A stretch of 64,000 nt of DNA from Pseudonocardia sediminis (GTDB lineage Bacteria > Actinomycetota > Actinomycetes > Mycobacteriales > Pseudonocardiaceae). Made by a program: the position numbers and the translations under genes. Positions 1 through 6,936 of the stretch are shown here, piece after piece (position 1 is the stretch's first letter; each line of letters opens with the position of its first letter). The stretch is from positions 4,648,001 through 4,712,000 of the forward strand of contig NZ_SHKL01000001.1 in NCBI RefSeq assembly GCF_004217185.1. The letters are read 5' to 3'. The notes beneath the pieces are model-generated. The model worked only from the letters and a program-made list of their open reading frames with translations, was not told the origin of the DNA and did not search any database.

Positions 1-277
1 GGGCAGGCGTCTCGGGCGGGGTTGGGTCCGCTGGGGGCTCCACGGCCGTCTCAGCCGCCTCAGCGGCCGGTTTCGGGGCCGGTTCGCCGCGGCGGGTCGA
101 CACCTCGCGCGGGAACTCGGCGCGGGACGGGGCAGCAGCCTTGAACGGCAGCTCTGGGACGGCGCGCTTCAGAAGGCAGCCGCCGTACACCAGCCCCCAC
201 GCGCCGGCCATGTCGTGGGCGAGATGAGTGGCGCCGGTGTCGTCGACGAACTCCACCGGCCAGATCGGATCCGGCAA
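1..277 (-). CDS. Hypothetical protein, partial (C-terminus beyond left edge)
   Basis: The frame is open from a TTG at 277 to the left edge, giving 92 visible codons. A GGAGGT ribosome site stands 6 nt before that TTG; an in-frame ATG at 295 lacks one. The visible protein has a globular start (LPDPIWPVEFVDDTGATHL) and then a Pro/Ala/Glu-rich tail rich in PAP and EPP runs, typical of a flexible linker. No family is recognised. It is the next gene after the lysis cassette, beyond a strong hairpin at 300-329, so it may belong to a separate transcript. Confidence 0.55.
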   Translation of the reverse strand, partial: MPDPIWPVEFVDDTGATHLAHDMAGAWGLVYGGCLLKRAVPELPFKAAAPSRAEFPREVSTRRGEPAPKPAAEAAETAVEPPADPTPPETPA

Positions 278-299
278 CGTGCTACCTCCGGGCATGAGG

Positions 300-329
300 A
301 AGCCCCCGCCGGGGATGTGGCGGGGGCTT
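300..329. terminator. Perfect 11-bp hairpin after the holin gene
   Basis: AAGCCCCCGCC at 300-310 pairs perfectly with GGCGGGGGCTT at 319-329 around an 8-nt loop. It lies between the holin stop (360) and the next leftward gene. There is no long T-run on the leftward strand, so termination is likely but not certain. Confidence 0.65.
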
Positions 330-359
330 GAGGAAAAAGCGGGTCAGGAGAGGGCGGGC

Positions 360-740
360 CTAGACCGTGGTGACGGTGGTGCTGGGCTCCGAGGCGGTCG
401 GGCGGTAGGAAACCTGCACCGGCGGGACCTCCTGCGTCCGGACGAACATCGCCGACACAGCGGCGGCCAGAGTGATCGCCACAACCTGCTGTTCCGGGGT
501 CCAGCCCAGGCCGAAGGAGATCCCGACCGCGACTGCTGCCTTGACCAGCCCGAGGGCGGCGGCGGAGATGCCGTCCGACCGGAGCACCGCAGCAGTCACC
601 AGGCCGAGCACGGCGACGACGCACGCGTTGAGCACGCCCTGCTGGTCGACGGTGAGAGGGAAGACGAACAGCGACAGGACCTGGATGACGGCGGCAGCCA
701 GGGCAGACCAGAGGGCGGGTTCACGGCCGAACAGCTTCAC
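360..740 (-). CDS. Holin-like membrane protein
   Basis: A 126-residue protein with at least three hydrophobic segments (about residues 8-24, 32-50 and 60-90) and a hydrophilic C-terminal tail. The GTG at 740 is chosen because AAAGGA lies 7 nt upstream; the frame stays open to 824 but without a ribosome site. It follows the M15 endolysin and two mini membrane proteins in one leftward cluster, the usual place of a holin that makes the membrane lesion releasing or activating the lysin. The call rests on topology and position, not on a recognised holin family signature. Confidence 0.65.
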   Translation of the reverse strand: MKLFGREPALWSALAAAVIQVLSLFVFPLTVDQQGVLNACVVAVLGLVTAAVLRSDGISAAALGLVKAAVAVGISFGLGWTPEQQVVAITLAAAVSAMFVRTQEVPPVQVSYRPTASEPSTTVTTV

Positions 741-897
741 TGCGGGTTCCTTTCGAGTGGTTCCCGGCAGTCGCCCGCCGGACGAGGTAGGCGAAGACGT
801 TCCGCCAGAATCGGATGAGGGCACCGGTCATGGCGCCGGCCGCGATCCCGGCGGCGAAGATGGCCAGGACGGTCACGACGAGGGGCAGGGTGATCAC
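721..897 (-). CDS. Mini membrane protein of lysis cassette
   Basis: A 58-residue ORF starts at GTG 897, 3 nt past the upstream stop, and overlaps the holin start by 20 nt. The N-terminus is one long hydrophobic helix (LPLVVTVLAIFAAGIAAGAM) followed by a basic segment (RFWRNVFAYLVRRATAGNH), giving an N-out or N-in single-pass protein. Tight spacing on both sides and placement between lysin and holin suggest a second holin, antiholin or pinholin-like role. No family is recognised. Confidence 0.55.
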   Translation of the reverse strand: MITLPLVVTVLAIFAAGIAAGAMTGALIRFWRNVFAYLVRRATAGNHSKGTRSEAVRP

Positions 898-900
898 GGG

Positions 901-1029
901 TTACAGCTCCCGGACCCGGGCCTGTTCGGTTCGGCGCTTGTTCACGGCGTCACGGACGGCCAGGACGACAGCGGTGGGGATGAGGCAGGCGCAGAGGGCG
1001 GGAAGCCACAGGGCGGCCGACCAGACCAC
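901..1029 (-). CDS. Mini membrane protein of lysis cassette
   Basis: A 42-residue protein whose GTG start overlaps the TAG stop of the endolysin (TAGTG). It has one hydrophobic segment (WSAALWLPALCACLIPTAVV) and a charged C-terminus (NKRRTEQARVREL). The arrangement of lysin, two single-pass mini proteins and a multi-pass holin suggests a three-component membrane step in lysis. Function is inferred from position only. Confidence 0.55.
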   Translation of the reverse strand: MVWSAALWLPALCACLIPTAVVLAVRDAVNKRRTEQARVREL

Positions 1030-1901
1030 TACTTGGCCTTGGCTTCCAGTGCGAGAGTCCCGCCGCGAGGGGCGTCGAGCACGATCCCGATCTGCGTGGT
1101 GCCCGACGGGAGCTCGGTCCACCAGCGCTGCGAGTGCCCGTTCGCGAACGACGCCGACACGGGGAAGTTCTTCAGCCCGCCCGTGTCGGACTGGGCGTAG
1201 ATGGTGCCGGTGACGTTGGCGCCGTTCCCGACGATCGACACCCAGGAGCGGGCGATGAGCTGGGATGCGCTGCCGGTGGGGACGATGAGCCGGAAGTCGT
1301 TGCGGCCCGCGGCGAGGGGCGTGTTGTCGAGCACTTCGATGTCCTCCGGGATGGCGGGGGCGGAAACAGGCGGAGTGGCGGAGGCGGGGGCCGATCCCCC
1401 GGCGAGTTCGCGGAGCGCGAGAGCGGTCATCGCGTCGGCATCAGCCGGGGAGCCCATGAATTCGTAGTGCATCGCGTCGGCCTTGCCGCGGGTCCCGTTC
1501 GAGCCGTAGTTGCCGCCCCACGCGAAGCCGTAGCGGTTCCACAGCAGCGGCATCCACACGGGCATGTCGGTTCGGCGCGGCCGGACGTAGGGGTTCGACT
1601 GCCAGTTCAGGTCGACGGCGAGGCCCCACGAGTGGTTCGACGGGCTGTTCGTGCCGGAGATGGCGCGGCAGTTGTAGCCGCCGCAATGCCCGGACTTGAG
1701 CCGGTAGCCGCGCTTCTCGGTGGCGTCCATGAGGAGGTCGACGAGGCGGGCGATGCGCTTGTGGACCGACACCCTGACCCCGGACAGGTCGGCGGATACG
1801 GTGGCGGTCCCGGCTGCCTTGGCGCCGTTGCAGGACGGCCAGCCGGCGCCCCAGCCTCGCTGTGCCGCGGTCTTGGAGTAGTCGGTGAGGTCGATGGCCA
1901 T
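1029..1901 (-). CDS. Endolysin, peptidase M15 (D-Ala-D-Ala carboxypeptidase/VanY-like)
   Basis: A 290-residue protein carrying the zinc-peptidase signature of family M15: SNHSWGLAVDLN supplies ligands His90 and Asp97, and HYEF supplies His145. Members cleave peptide cross-links or D-Ala termini of peptidoglycan. The N-terminal 150 residues hold the catalytic domain; after a Pro/Ala-rich linker (about 165-185) comes a beta-rich C-terminal domain of about 110 residues that could bind the wall or particle. The ATG at 1901 overlaps the preceding TGA (TGATG). Three membrane-protein genes follow directly, so this is the lysis cassette. No signal peptide is seen, consistent with holin-dependent release. 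Confidence 0.85.
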   Translation of the reverse strand: MAIDLTDYSKTAAQRGWGAGWPSCNGAKAAGTATVSADLSGVRVSVHKRIARLVDLLMDATEKRGYRLKSGHCGGYNCRAISGTNSPSNHSWGLAVDLNWQSNPYVRPRRTDMPVWMPLLWNRYGFAWGGNYGSNGTRGKADAMHYEFMGSPADADAMTALALRELAGGSAPASATPPVSAPAIPEDIEVLDNTPLAAGRNDFRLIVPTGSASQLIARSWVSIVGNGANVTGTIYAQSDTGGLKNFPVSASFANGHSQRWWTELPSGTTQIGIVLDAPRGGTLALEAKAK

Positions 1902-2137
1902 CAGGCGTTCCCGGCGTCGATCGCGGCCTGGTCCCGTTCGGTGGGTTCGGACGCCCACCCGTCGGGGAAGCAGTCGGGCGCGTCGTCGGTGTCGGTGATG
2001 CGCGGCCAGTGGGGGTCGGTGGCGGGGTCGGTGTGGACGTAGCCGTGGTCGGTCGGCGGCTCGGCGGACTCGGTGGGGGCCGGGTCCTGCTGGTGGTCGA
2101 GTACGCCGTCACCGTCGAAATCTGCGTGCCGGGACAC
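1901..2137 (-). CDS. Hypothetical acidic protein with EF-hand/dockerin-like DxDxDG motif
   Basis: The best start is GTG at 2137, preceded by AGGGAGG at 5 nt spacing, giving 78 residues; the frame is open back to a TTG at 2338, but without a ribosome site there. Near the N-terminus is DFDGDGVLD, the calcium-loop pattern of dockerins and thrombospondin type 3 repeats. The rest is acidic and Pro-rich. Its stop overlaps the endolysin start, so the two are translationally coupled. Calcium binding is inference from the motif alone. Confidence 0.5.
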   Translation of the reverse strand: MSRHADFDGDGVLDHQQDPAPTESAEPPTDHGYVHTDPATDPHWPRITDTDDAPDCFPDGWASEPTERDQAAIDAGNA

Positions 2138-2338
2138 GGGGACCTCCCTGCTGGGGTTGAGAGCGTGACGCCCGCCCATCCCGAACACCGCGAACAAAGC
2201 GTCATGAAGAGGAGTCATCGGGTCCGGGACATCACGGGGGATGACAGTGGGAAGCGGGAGCGTGGGCGGGTCGGTCGAGGCGTCCCACACGATCTGGGAG
2301 CGGGGATGGTCCGGGACCGGGAAACGGCGGATAGGCAA

Positions 2339-2376
2339 CGGCTCGCCCCCGATCCGCGAAGAGAGAGGGCGAGCCG
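2339..2376. terminator. Hairpin between winged-helix gene and lysis operon
   Basis: CGGCTCGCCC at 2339-2348 pairs perfectly with GGGCGAGCCG at 2367-2376 (18-nt loop). It stands just after the leftward gene ending at 2382 and may attenuate transcription into the lysis genes. No clear T-run follows. Confidence 0.5.
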
Positions 2377-2381
2377 CTGGT

Positions 2382-2927
2382 CTAGTTGTCCGAGGAGACG
2401 GTGTCCTCGCGGTCCCACTGGTCGGCCCACCACTCCGACTCAGTCATCGGACTGTCAGTGCTGACGTCAGTACTGACACCGGGACGGAGACGGGACAGGA
2501 CGGGTCTGGACGGGGAAGAAGGTTCAGCGGACTCTTCACTGACTGCCTTCGGACACCTCTCCGGTAGACACTCGGTGTGGTCGCCCCGGATGTGCAGGCG
2601 ACTCCGCCGCTTCTCGGCTCGCTGCCGTTCCTTGCGGCCCTCGTCGCGCAACGACGGCGGTGGAACGTGCTCCTCGATCTTCGGCAGGGTCACGGCGCCA
2701 TCTGTGCCGACCTCGATCAGCCCGGCTGCTGCGAGCACGCTCATCGCGGTCACGGGGTCGGGGAGATCGGAGCACCGTCGAGCATCAGCCGCGCGGATTT
2801 TGCCGTCGTAGCGGGAGGTCCGGGAGCAGAACTGTACGAGGCACAGGTAGTGCCAGCGGCAGTCGTAGGGGACGTCATCGAAGACGGGTCGGTCGGTCCA
2901 GCCGTCGTCCAGGCGGGTCCAGGTCAT
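2382..2927 (-). CDS. Winged-helix-like DNA-binding protein, module 1 (replisome-organiser-like)
   Basis: A 181-residue protein starting at the ATG that overlaps the leader ORF stop (ATGA). Residues 1-85 resemble a winged-helix domain (MTWTRLDDGWTD..., then VTAMSVLAAAGLIEVGTDGAVTL as a recognition helix and wing). A very basic stretch (about 90-115, KERQRAEKRRSR) and a Ser/Thr/acidic tail with paired tryptophans follow. The genes at 46.2 and 57.0 kb have the same layout and the same upstream module, so the three look like paralogues. Similar proteins in phages act as replication initiators or regulators; which applies here is unknown. Confidence 0.6.
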   Translation of the reverse strand: MTWTRLDDGWTDRPVFDDVPYDCRWHYLCLVQFCSRTSRYDGKIRAADARRCSDLPDPVTAMSVLAAAGLIEVGTDGAVTLPKIEEHVPPPSLRDEGRKERQRAEKRRSRLHIRGDHTECLPERCPKAVSEESAEPSSPSRPVLSRLRPGVSTDVSTDSPMTESEWWADQWDREDTVSSDN

Positions 2928-2983
2928 CGGACCACCCGCCACGTCGGCAGGGCATTCGGGCATGGGCTTGCTAGCCTCGTCAT
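2924..2983 (-). CDS. Leader peptide ORF, module 1
   Basis: A 19-codon ORF (MTRLASPCPNALPTWRVVR) preceded by GAGAG lying inside a small hairpin. Its TGA overlaps the ATG of the downstream gene. The position, length, MxRL start and ATGA overlap match the leader ORFs at 46147 and 56897, although the peptide sequence is poorly conserved after residue 5. Confidence 0.45.
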   Translation of the reverse strand: MTRLASPCPNALPTWRVVR

Positions 2984-3005
2984 GGCGACTCTCGCTTAGT
3001 CGTCA

Positions 3006-3045
3006 GGGTCGGGGCGCATGCCGTGAGAAGTCTGCGCCTCGGCCC
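3006..3045. terminator. Module 1 leader hairpin, T-run on plus strand
   Basis: GGGTCGGGGCGCA at 3006-3018 pairs with TGCGCCTCGGCCC at 3033-3045 with two mismatches. On the plus strand it is followed by GTTTTTTC, an intrinsic-terminator layout for rightward transcription. On the minus strand it is the 5' leader of the winged-helix gene. Confidence 0.6.
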
Positions 3046-3070
3046 GTTTTTTCTTGGGGAACGGACCCCT

Positions 3071-3104
3071 TGATCTTACCGCTTATCCGGCTGCCGATCG
3101 AGCC
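3071..3104 (-). promoter_or_regulatory. Conserved promoter block, module 1
   Basis: On the minus strand TCGATC (3101-3096) and TAAGAT (3078-3073) are 17 bp apart, with the shared segment GGATAAGCGGTAAGATC. The same block, mostly as GGATGAGCGGTAAGAT, occurs at 46026, 51269 and 56778. It reads as -35/-10 boxes of a sigma-70-type promoter for the leader ORF, winged-helix gene and possibly the lysis genes. Confidence 0.6.
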
Positions 3105-3146
3105 GTCTGGCGCGGTATTCGCGCAGGTGAGCGCACATTGTTGCGG

Positions 3147-3152
3147 TAGACT
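3147..3152 (+). promoter_or_regulatory. -10 box 6 nt before the phosphoesterase start
   Basis: TAGACT preceded by GCGG lies 6 nt before the ATG at 3159, so the transcript would begin at or next to the start codon. TTAGAGG could alternatively serve as a ribosome site if initiation lies further upstream. Confidence 0.45.
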
Positions 3153-3158
3153 TAGAGG

Positions 3159-3920
3159 ATGAAGATAGCCGTCGTCGGGGATACGCACGGAAACATGACG
3201 TGGTTACGAAACGACGTCATCCCGTACGCGCGCGACAGTGGCTGCGACCTTATCTTGCAGGTCGGCGATTTCGGCTTTGTCTGGCCTCAGGGCGCCTACG
3301 AGAACCAGGTGAGCAAGCTGAACCGTCTCCTAGATGGAGCAGGTCTTCGGCTGCTCTTCCTGCCGGGCAACCACGAGGATCACGCGAAACTTGCGCGGTT
3401 TACTGAGACCGCCAAAGTGAATGACGATGGGCACTATGTGCTCAGGTCACAGATCGCCTACACCGGACGTGTCTCATCGTGGGTCTGGGAAGGTCGCCGT
3501 CTTGCCGCGGTGGGTGGCGCGGTGTCGATTGACCGCGAGTGGCGCGTCCAGCAGCAGCGGAGGAGTCCCCGTCGGACTGCCATCTGGTGGCCCGAGGAGG
3601 TCCTTAGCCCCGAGGAGGTCGACGAAGCCAAAGCGTTTGGGACGGTAGACGTGCTATTCACGCACGACGGCCCGTCGGATTTTCCCGAGGGCGGGCTCAA
3701 GCCCGATCTGGACTCCACCGCCAACAGGCAGCGGATGACTGATATCGGCCGCGCTTTACGACCGCGCATCTGGTTCCACGGGCACTACCACCAACGCGTC
3801 ACGTACGGATTCCGTCACGACTACGGGACCTGCGCGGTCCACTGCCTGGACTGCGACTACTCGCCGCGATCCAAGGGAGTCGAGATCCTTGATCTCTCTA
3901 CTGCTAGATCCCAGGTCTAG
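3159..3920 (+). CDS. Calcineurin-like metallophosphoesterase
   Basis: A 253-residue protein with all five blocks of the metallophosphoesterase superfamily: GDTHG (Asp8, His10), GDFG (Asp37), GNHED (Asn71, His72), FTHDG, and GHYH near residue 208. These bind two metal ions and hydrolyse phosphomono- or diesters; candidate substrates are cyclic nucleotides, nucleic-acid ends or phosphoproteins. It is the only rightward gene in the left 27 kb, divergent from the winged-helix gene and convergent with the end of the structural operon. Regulation from the module 1 region is inferred. Confidence 0.85.
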   Translation: MKIAVVGDTHGNMTWLRNDVIPYARDSGCDLILQVGDFGFVWPQGAYENQVSKLNRLLDGAGLRLLFLPGNHEDHAKLARFTETAKVNDDGHYVLRSQIAYTGRVSSWVWEGRRLAAVGGAVSIDREWRVQQQRRSPRRTAIWWPEEVLSPEEVDEAKAFGTVDVLFTHDGPSDFPEGGLKPDLDSTANRQRMTDIGRALRPRIWFHGHYHQRVTYGFRHDYGTCAVHCLDCDYSPRSKGVEILDLSTARSQV

Positions 3921-3942
3921 CTGGATCCCTCGCTCCCTCGCT

Positions 3943-3996
3943 CCGTCTTCCCGGTCCCGACAGTCTTTTCGGGGAAGCTCCGGGACCGGGAGACGG
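3943..3996. terminator. Strong bidirectional terminator
   Basis: CCGTCTTCCCGGTCCCG (3943-3959) pairs with CGGGACCGGGAGACGG (3981-3996), one bulge. It lies between the convergent stops at 3920 and 4038 and so ends both the phosphoesterase transcript and the long leftward structural operon. Confidence 0.75.
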
Positions 3997-4037
3997 AGCC
4001 GTACCTTCACCCCCGCCACGGGAGGGGCACGGCAGAC

Positions 4038-4289
4038 CTAGGCGTAGCGGGCGCCAAGGGTCATCGCGCGAGCGACGGCCCGCTGAGCCTCACCGACCGC
4101 CTCGGTACTGGATATCTGCACAGAGATGTTTCCGACCGTCACCGTGTTGGGGTTCTCCCGGAACGCAGCCGTCGCGGCGCGGGAAGCCACGTAGGCGGAG
4201 ACGCTCAGCCCCTCACGTGCAGCGGCCTCAGCGATCCGCGCATAGTCGTCCTCGCTCACTCGGGAGCAGAGGATCCGGTTGCGGCGCAT
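4038..4289 (-). CDS. Ribbon-helix-helix/MobC-like small protein
   Basis: An 83-residue protein. Residues 1-42 follow the pattern of CopG/MobC ribbon-helix-helix proteins (a short basic strand, then VSEDDYARIAEAAAREGLSV and SAYVASRAA). The second half is a helix-strand extension of unknown role. It is the last gene of the long leftward structural operon, its start overlapping the stop of the preceding gene by one base. A DNA-binding or regulatory role is inferred from the N-terminal pattern. Confidence 0.5.
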   Translation of the reverse strand: MRRNRILCSRVSEDDYARIAEAAAREGLSVSAYVASRAATAAFRENPNTVTVGNISVQISSTEAVGEAQRAVARAMTLGARYA

Positions 4290-4729
4290 CAGGCTGCGTC
4301 GTCGGGCTGGGTCTCCACCGGCTGCGCGGGGTCGGCGACCGGCTCCACCGGGGCCGGGTCCGACGGGACCTCGGGCAGCGGGTCCGGGGTCGACACCTCA
4401 TCGGTCTGATCGAACTGGCCCACCACACCGTCGTAGGCGTCCTTCACCGCGACAGCCGCAGCGGACTCGGCGACATCCTCGCCCTTCAGCGACGCGTTCT
4501 CCGACCGCAGCGACGAGTTCTCCGCGAGAAGATCCGAGATCTTCGGGCCGAGAGTGTCCCGCAGGCCAGCCGCAACATCGTTCAGAACCTGGCTCGAATC
4601 GGCCATGACTTGCTCCATCTTCATCTGTCGATTACGAATCGCGACGACCACCTCGTGGGTCGCCCACGTCTTGGCTTGCACGTCGCTGAGGACACGGCGG
4701 GGCAGGAACAGTCGGTCGAGCCAGCTCAT
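4289..4729 (-). CDS. Hypothetical protein with coiled coil and acidic Pro-rich tail
   Basis: A 146-residue protein. It begins with an amphipathic, Arg-containing segment (MSWLDRLFLPRRVL), then a helical stretch with heptad-like spacing at about residues 60-85 (LLAENSSLRSENASLKGE), then an acidic Pro/Val/Glu-rich tail resembling a flexible linker. It overlaps the preceding gene by 4 nt. It could be a membrane-peripheral or virion-associated protein; no family is recognised. Confidence 0.5.
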   Translation of the reverse strand: MSWLDRLFLPRRVLSDVQAKTWATHEVVVAIRNRQMKMEQVMADSSQVLNDVAAGLRDTLGPKISDLLAENSSLRSENASLKGEDVAESAAAVAVKDAYDGVVGQFDQTDEVSTPDPLPEVPSDPAPVEPVADPAQPVETQPDDAA

Positions 4730-5061
4730 CGGCGCGCCTTCCTCAAACGGTCACGGTGCGCCTCGGTCAGCGCCGGAAGGTCCAGCCGGCGGATGAGACT
4801 CCCCCGCTGCCTCGGGACCGGCAGAGCCCTCGGCCGGGTCGACGACGCGAACGGCCCGAGTGCGGCGAGGTTCCGCCACATGTGCGCGTCCGACTCCGCG
4901 AGAGCGACCCGCTGGGACGGCGTCAGAGCCGCCTTGTCCCGACGGTCCAGCGGCACATACCTGGGGCACACCCACCTGCCGTGTTCACCGCAGTCCTCGC
5001 CACGGCGGTGGTGCTGGTGCGCATCCCAACCGCACCCACAGACACAACGCGCACGGATCAC
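4726..5061 (-). CDS. Hypothetical Cys/His-rich protein
   Basis: A 111-residue protein started at GTG 5061, which has AGGAGG 4 nt upstream; the open frame extends further but without a ribosome site. The N-terminus holds Cys and His residues in a zinc-finger-like arrangement (CVCGCGW, then HQHH, C, H and C). The C-terminal half is Arg/Leu-rich and helical. It overlaps the next gene by 4 nt. No family is recognised. Confidence 0.5.
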   Translation of the reverse strand: MIRARCVCGCGWDAHQHHRRGEDCGEHGRWVCPRYVPLDRRDKAALTPSQRVALAESDAHMWRNLAALGPFASSTRPRALPVPRQRGSLIRRLDLPALTEAHRDRLRKARR

Positions 5062-5114
5062 GGCGCCTCCTGACAGTCGTAGAACGAGACGCTCGAACAG
5101 GCGGCGCAAACGGT

Positions 5115-5399
5115 TCAGGGCGAGCCCGGGATCGGGGCGGTCATCACGCGGTCCACCAGCCGAGCCATCCGGCTCCCCCGTTCCAGCCGGTAACCCACCT
5201 CGGCGTAGAACACGAGCTCGTCGTGCAAGTACTCGCCCACCACGTCCGGGAACACCGTCTTCGCCCTCGTCGCTGCGGCCCGGATCCGCATCGCGTCGTG
5301 GTAGGCCAGAACCGTCGGCGGGTCCTGCGCGGCCGTCACAGGCTGCGGAGGGAGCGGGCCCATAGACGGCGGGGAGAAGTGCGTGGCGTACGAAGACAT
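5115..5399 (-). CDS. Hypothetical protein
   Basis: A 94-residue soluble protein: a Pro-rich N-terminus (about 1-28), then two predicted helices including AMRIRAAATRAKTVFPDVV and VFYAEVGYRLERGSRMARL. The start shares a base with the preceding stop. It sits in a run of accessory genes after the tail fibre region. No family is recognised. Confidence 0.5.
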   Translation of the reverse strand: MSSYATHFSPPSMGPLPPQPVTAAQDPPTVLAYHDAMRIRAAATRAKTVFPDVVGEYLHDELVFYAEVGYRLERGSRMARLVDRVMTAPIPGSP

Positions 5400-5893
5400 C
5401 AGGCGGCAGAACCTCCCGGGTCATGGCCGGACAACAAGTCAGGGAACCGGTGCAGCTCCGTCACCACCGGGCAGTTACCGCCCGTCGGGCACCCCAAAAT
5501 CAGGGCGTGGAGCCGCTGGAAATCCCGGCGCAAGTCCTGGATCAGCTCGTGGTCGTTGTCGCGGTCACGACGGATCTGATCCGCGTCAGCAACCACCTGC
5601 CGCAACTTCTCGTCCGCAGCGTTCGCGCGCTCGTTCGCCACCGACGCCGACTTCTCCGCCGCCGTCATCCGATCAAACGCCGACTGCGACATCTGCAGGT
5701 GCAGGCCACCGACGGCGATCGCCGCCTCCGTGCCCGTCTTCCCCGCCTCAGCCCCAGTCTTCGTGGCCTCCGCAGCGAGCTTCTTGTTCTCGTTCGGGAA
5801 CTTCCGCCACAGCAGAATCCCGCCGAGGATCGCGACAATCCCGCCACCCACGCCCATCACCTGCGACACCACGCCCATGACGGCGGCGAACAC
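5399..5893 (-). CDS. Membrane-anchored coiled-coil protein
   Basis: A 164-residue protein with one N-terminal transmembrane helix (about residues 8-29, GVGGGIVAILGGILLW), then a long Ala/Glu/Lys-rich coiled-coil region (about 35-135) and a short Cys-containing tail. The topology resembles tail-tip-associated or spanin-like anchored coiled coils, but there is no lipobox and no family match that I can name. It follows two multi-pass membrane proteins. Confidence 0.5.
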   Translation of the reverse strand: MFAAVMGVVSQVMGVGGGIVAILGGILLWRKFPNENKKLAAEATKTGAEAGKTGTEAAIAVGGLHLQMSQSAFDRMTAAEKSASVANERANAADEKLRQVVADADQIRRDRDNDHELIQDLRRDFQRLHALILGCPTGGNCPVVTELHRFPDLLSGHDPGGSAA

Positions 5894-5895
5894 GG

Positions 5896-6432
5896 CTACT
5901 CCCCGTCCGGGTCAGAGATCACCGGGGTGGACTCGACGCCGACCGTGACCAGGGTGTCCAACTTTCGGAGATCGACGTGGATCTGACGGATCCGTACACC
6001 AGAGGCGATCGCCAGGCCCAGGAACACGGAGCCGGCCGTCGCCCCAGCGGGACCGGACGAAGCGAGAGCGGCGGGGAGGAACGCGCACAGCGGCCAACCC
6101 ATGCCGTACATGGCGACCCGCTCCACCTGCAGCGACCGGCGAAGCGAGATCGGGCGCAGCAGCGGGGACAAGTGGACGCGCAGCAACGCGACCTGCCGCA
6201 GCCGGGAATCTCCAAGCCGCGGGCACGTCACCGCCCACAACCCGAGCAGCGCGAACCCGCCGACCAGCGCATACCAGGCCGCGGACGCGAGACTCCCCCA
6301 CGCCAGGTCGATAGCCGCCGACCGGAGCTGCGGGCCGACGAGACCGAACACCCCGATAACGACGCACGCGATGAGGACGGCGACCTCGAACGGGTGCCTA
6401 CCGTCCCGGACGACCAGCGCGGGCCGGGTCAC
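5896..6432 (-). CDS. Multi-pass membrane protein
   Basis: A 178-residue protein with about four hydrophobic segments (VLIACVVIGVFGLVG, SAAWYALVGGFALLGLWAV, PLCAFLPAALASS, GSVFLGLAIASGV). The GTG start at 6432 overlaps the stop of the preceding gene (GTGA); the longer open frame upstream overlaps that gene and is not credible. It is paired with the membrane protein encoded just upstream. Function is unknown. Confidence 0.55.
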   Translation of the reverse strand: MTRPALVVRDGRHPFEVAVLIACVVIGVFGLVGPQLRSAAIDLAWGSLASAAWYALVGGFALLGLWAVTCPRLGDSRLRQVALLRVHLSPLLRPISLRRSLQVERVAMYGMGWPLCAFLPAALASSGPAGATAGSVFLGLAIASGVRIRQIHVDLRKLDTLVTVGVESTPVISDPDGE

Positions 6433-6839
6433 TTCGATCCGTACTCGAGCGCCTGCGAGATGTGCCAGAAGCCGACACCGGCGAACACGACTGCACCCCA
6501 GTAGGAGGCGACGGGGTTGGCCTCGGCTGACTGGAAGAACCACAGCGCCACGAGGCCGTGCATAAGAGCCCCGATGAACAGGGCGACCATCACGGTGCGC
6601 CGCCCGATCGCGGCTGACACGAGGAGAGCCACGGCACCGAGGACCAGCAGGGTGCCCCACAAGCGGATCCCGCCGACCTCGCGCATCGTGCTGAACGACG
6701 CGGCCGACGCCCGAGCGTCCCCACCGAGAAGCAGAGAGATGCCGAGGGCCGCGGCGAGAGCGGTCGCGGCGAGATAGGCCCGGCCGAGACCCGGGAAACC
6801 CCGCCACAGGTGGGTGATGTCCGTGCGCTGCAACCTCAC
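6429..6839 (-). CDS. Multi-pass membrane protein
   Basis: A 136-residue protein with four hydrophobic helices (AYLAATALAAALGISLLL, LWGTLLVLGAVALLVSAAI, VMVALFIGALMHGLVALWF, ASYWGAVVFAGVGFWHI). The GTG start is preceded by GGGGGTGA. Together with the downstream four-helix protein it forms a coupled membrane pair within the late operon, after the receptor-binding genes. Candidate roles are a second holin or a superinfection factor; neither is demonstrated by sequence. Confidence 0.55.
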   Translation of the reverse strand: MRLQRTDITHLWRGFPGLGRAYLAATALAAALGISLLLGGDARASAASFSTMREVGGIRLWGTLLVLGAVALLVSAAIGRRTVMVALFIGALMHGLVALWFFQSAEANPVASYWGAVVFAGVGFWHISQALEYGSK

Positions 6840-6936
6840 CGTTCACCCCCGTACTTCGTGCTCGTGCCTACTGCGGTCGTTCACACTTCTGGTTGGTTAA
6901 CGACTAGCGGTCGTCACCGGATACGGCCTGGCTCGT

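Noticed and set aside
169-624. Leftward 151-codon frame overlapping the holin
   Set aside because: It spans a strong hairpin and overlaps the holin and next gene in another frame; composition is Arg/Gly/Pro-rich without ribosome site.
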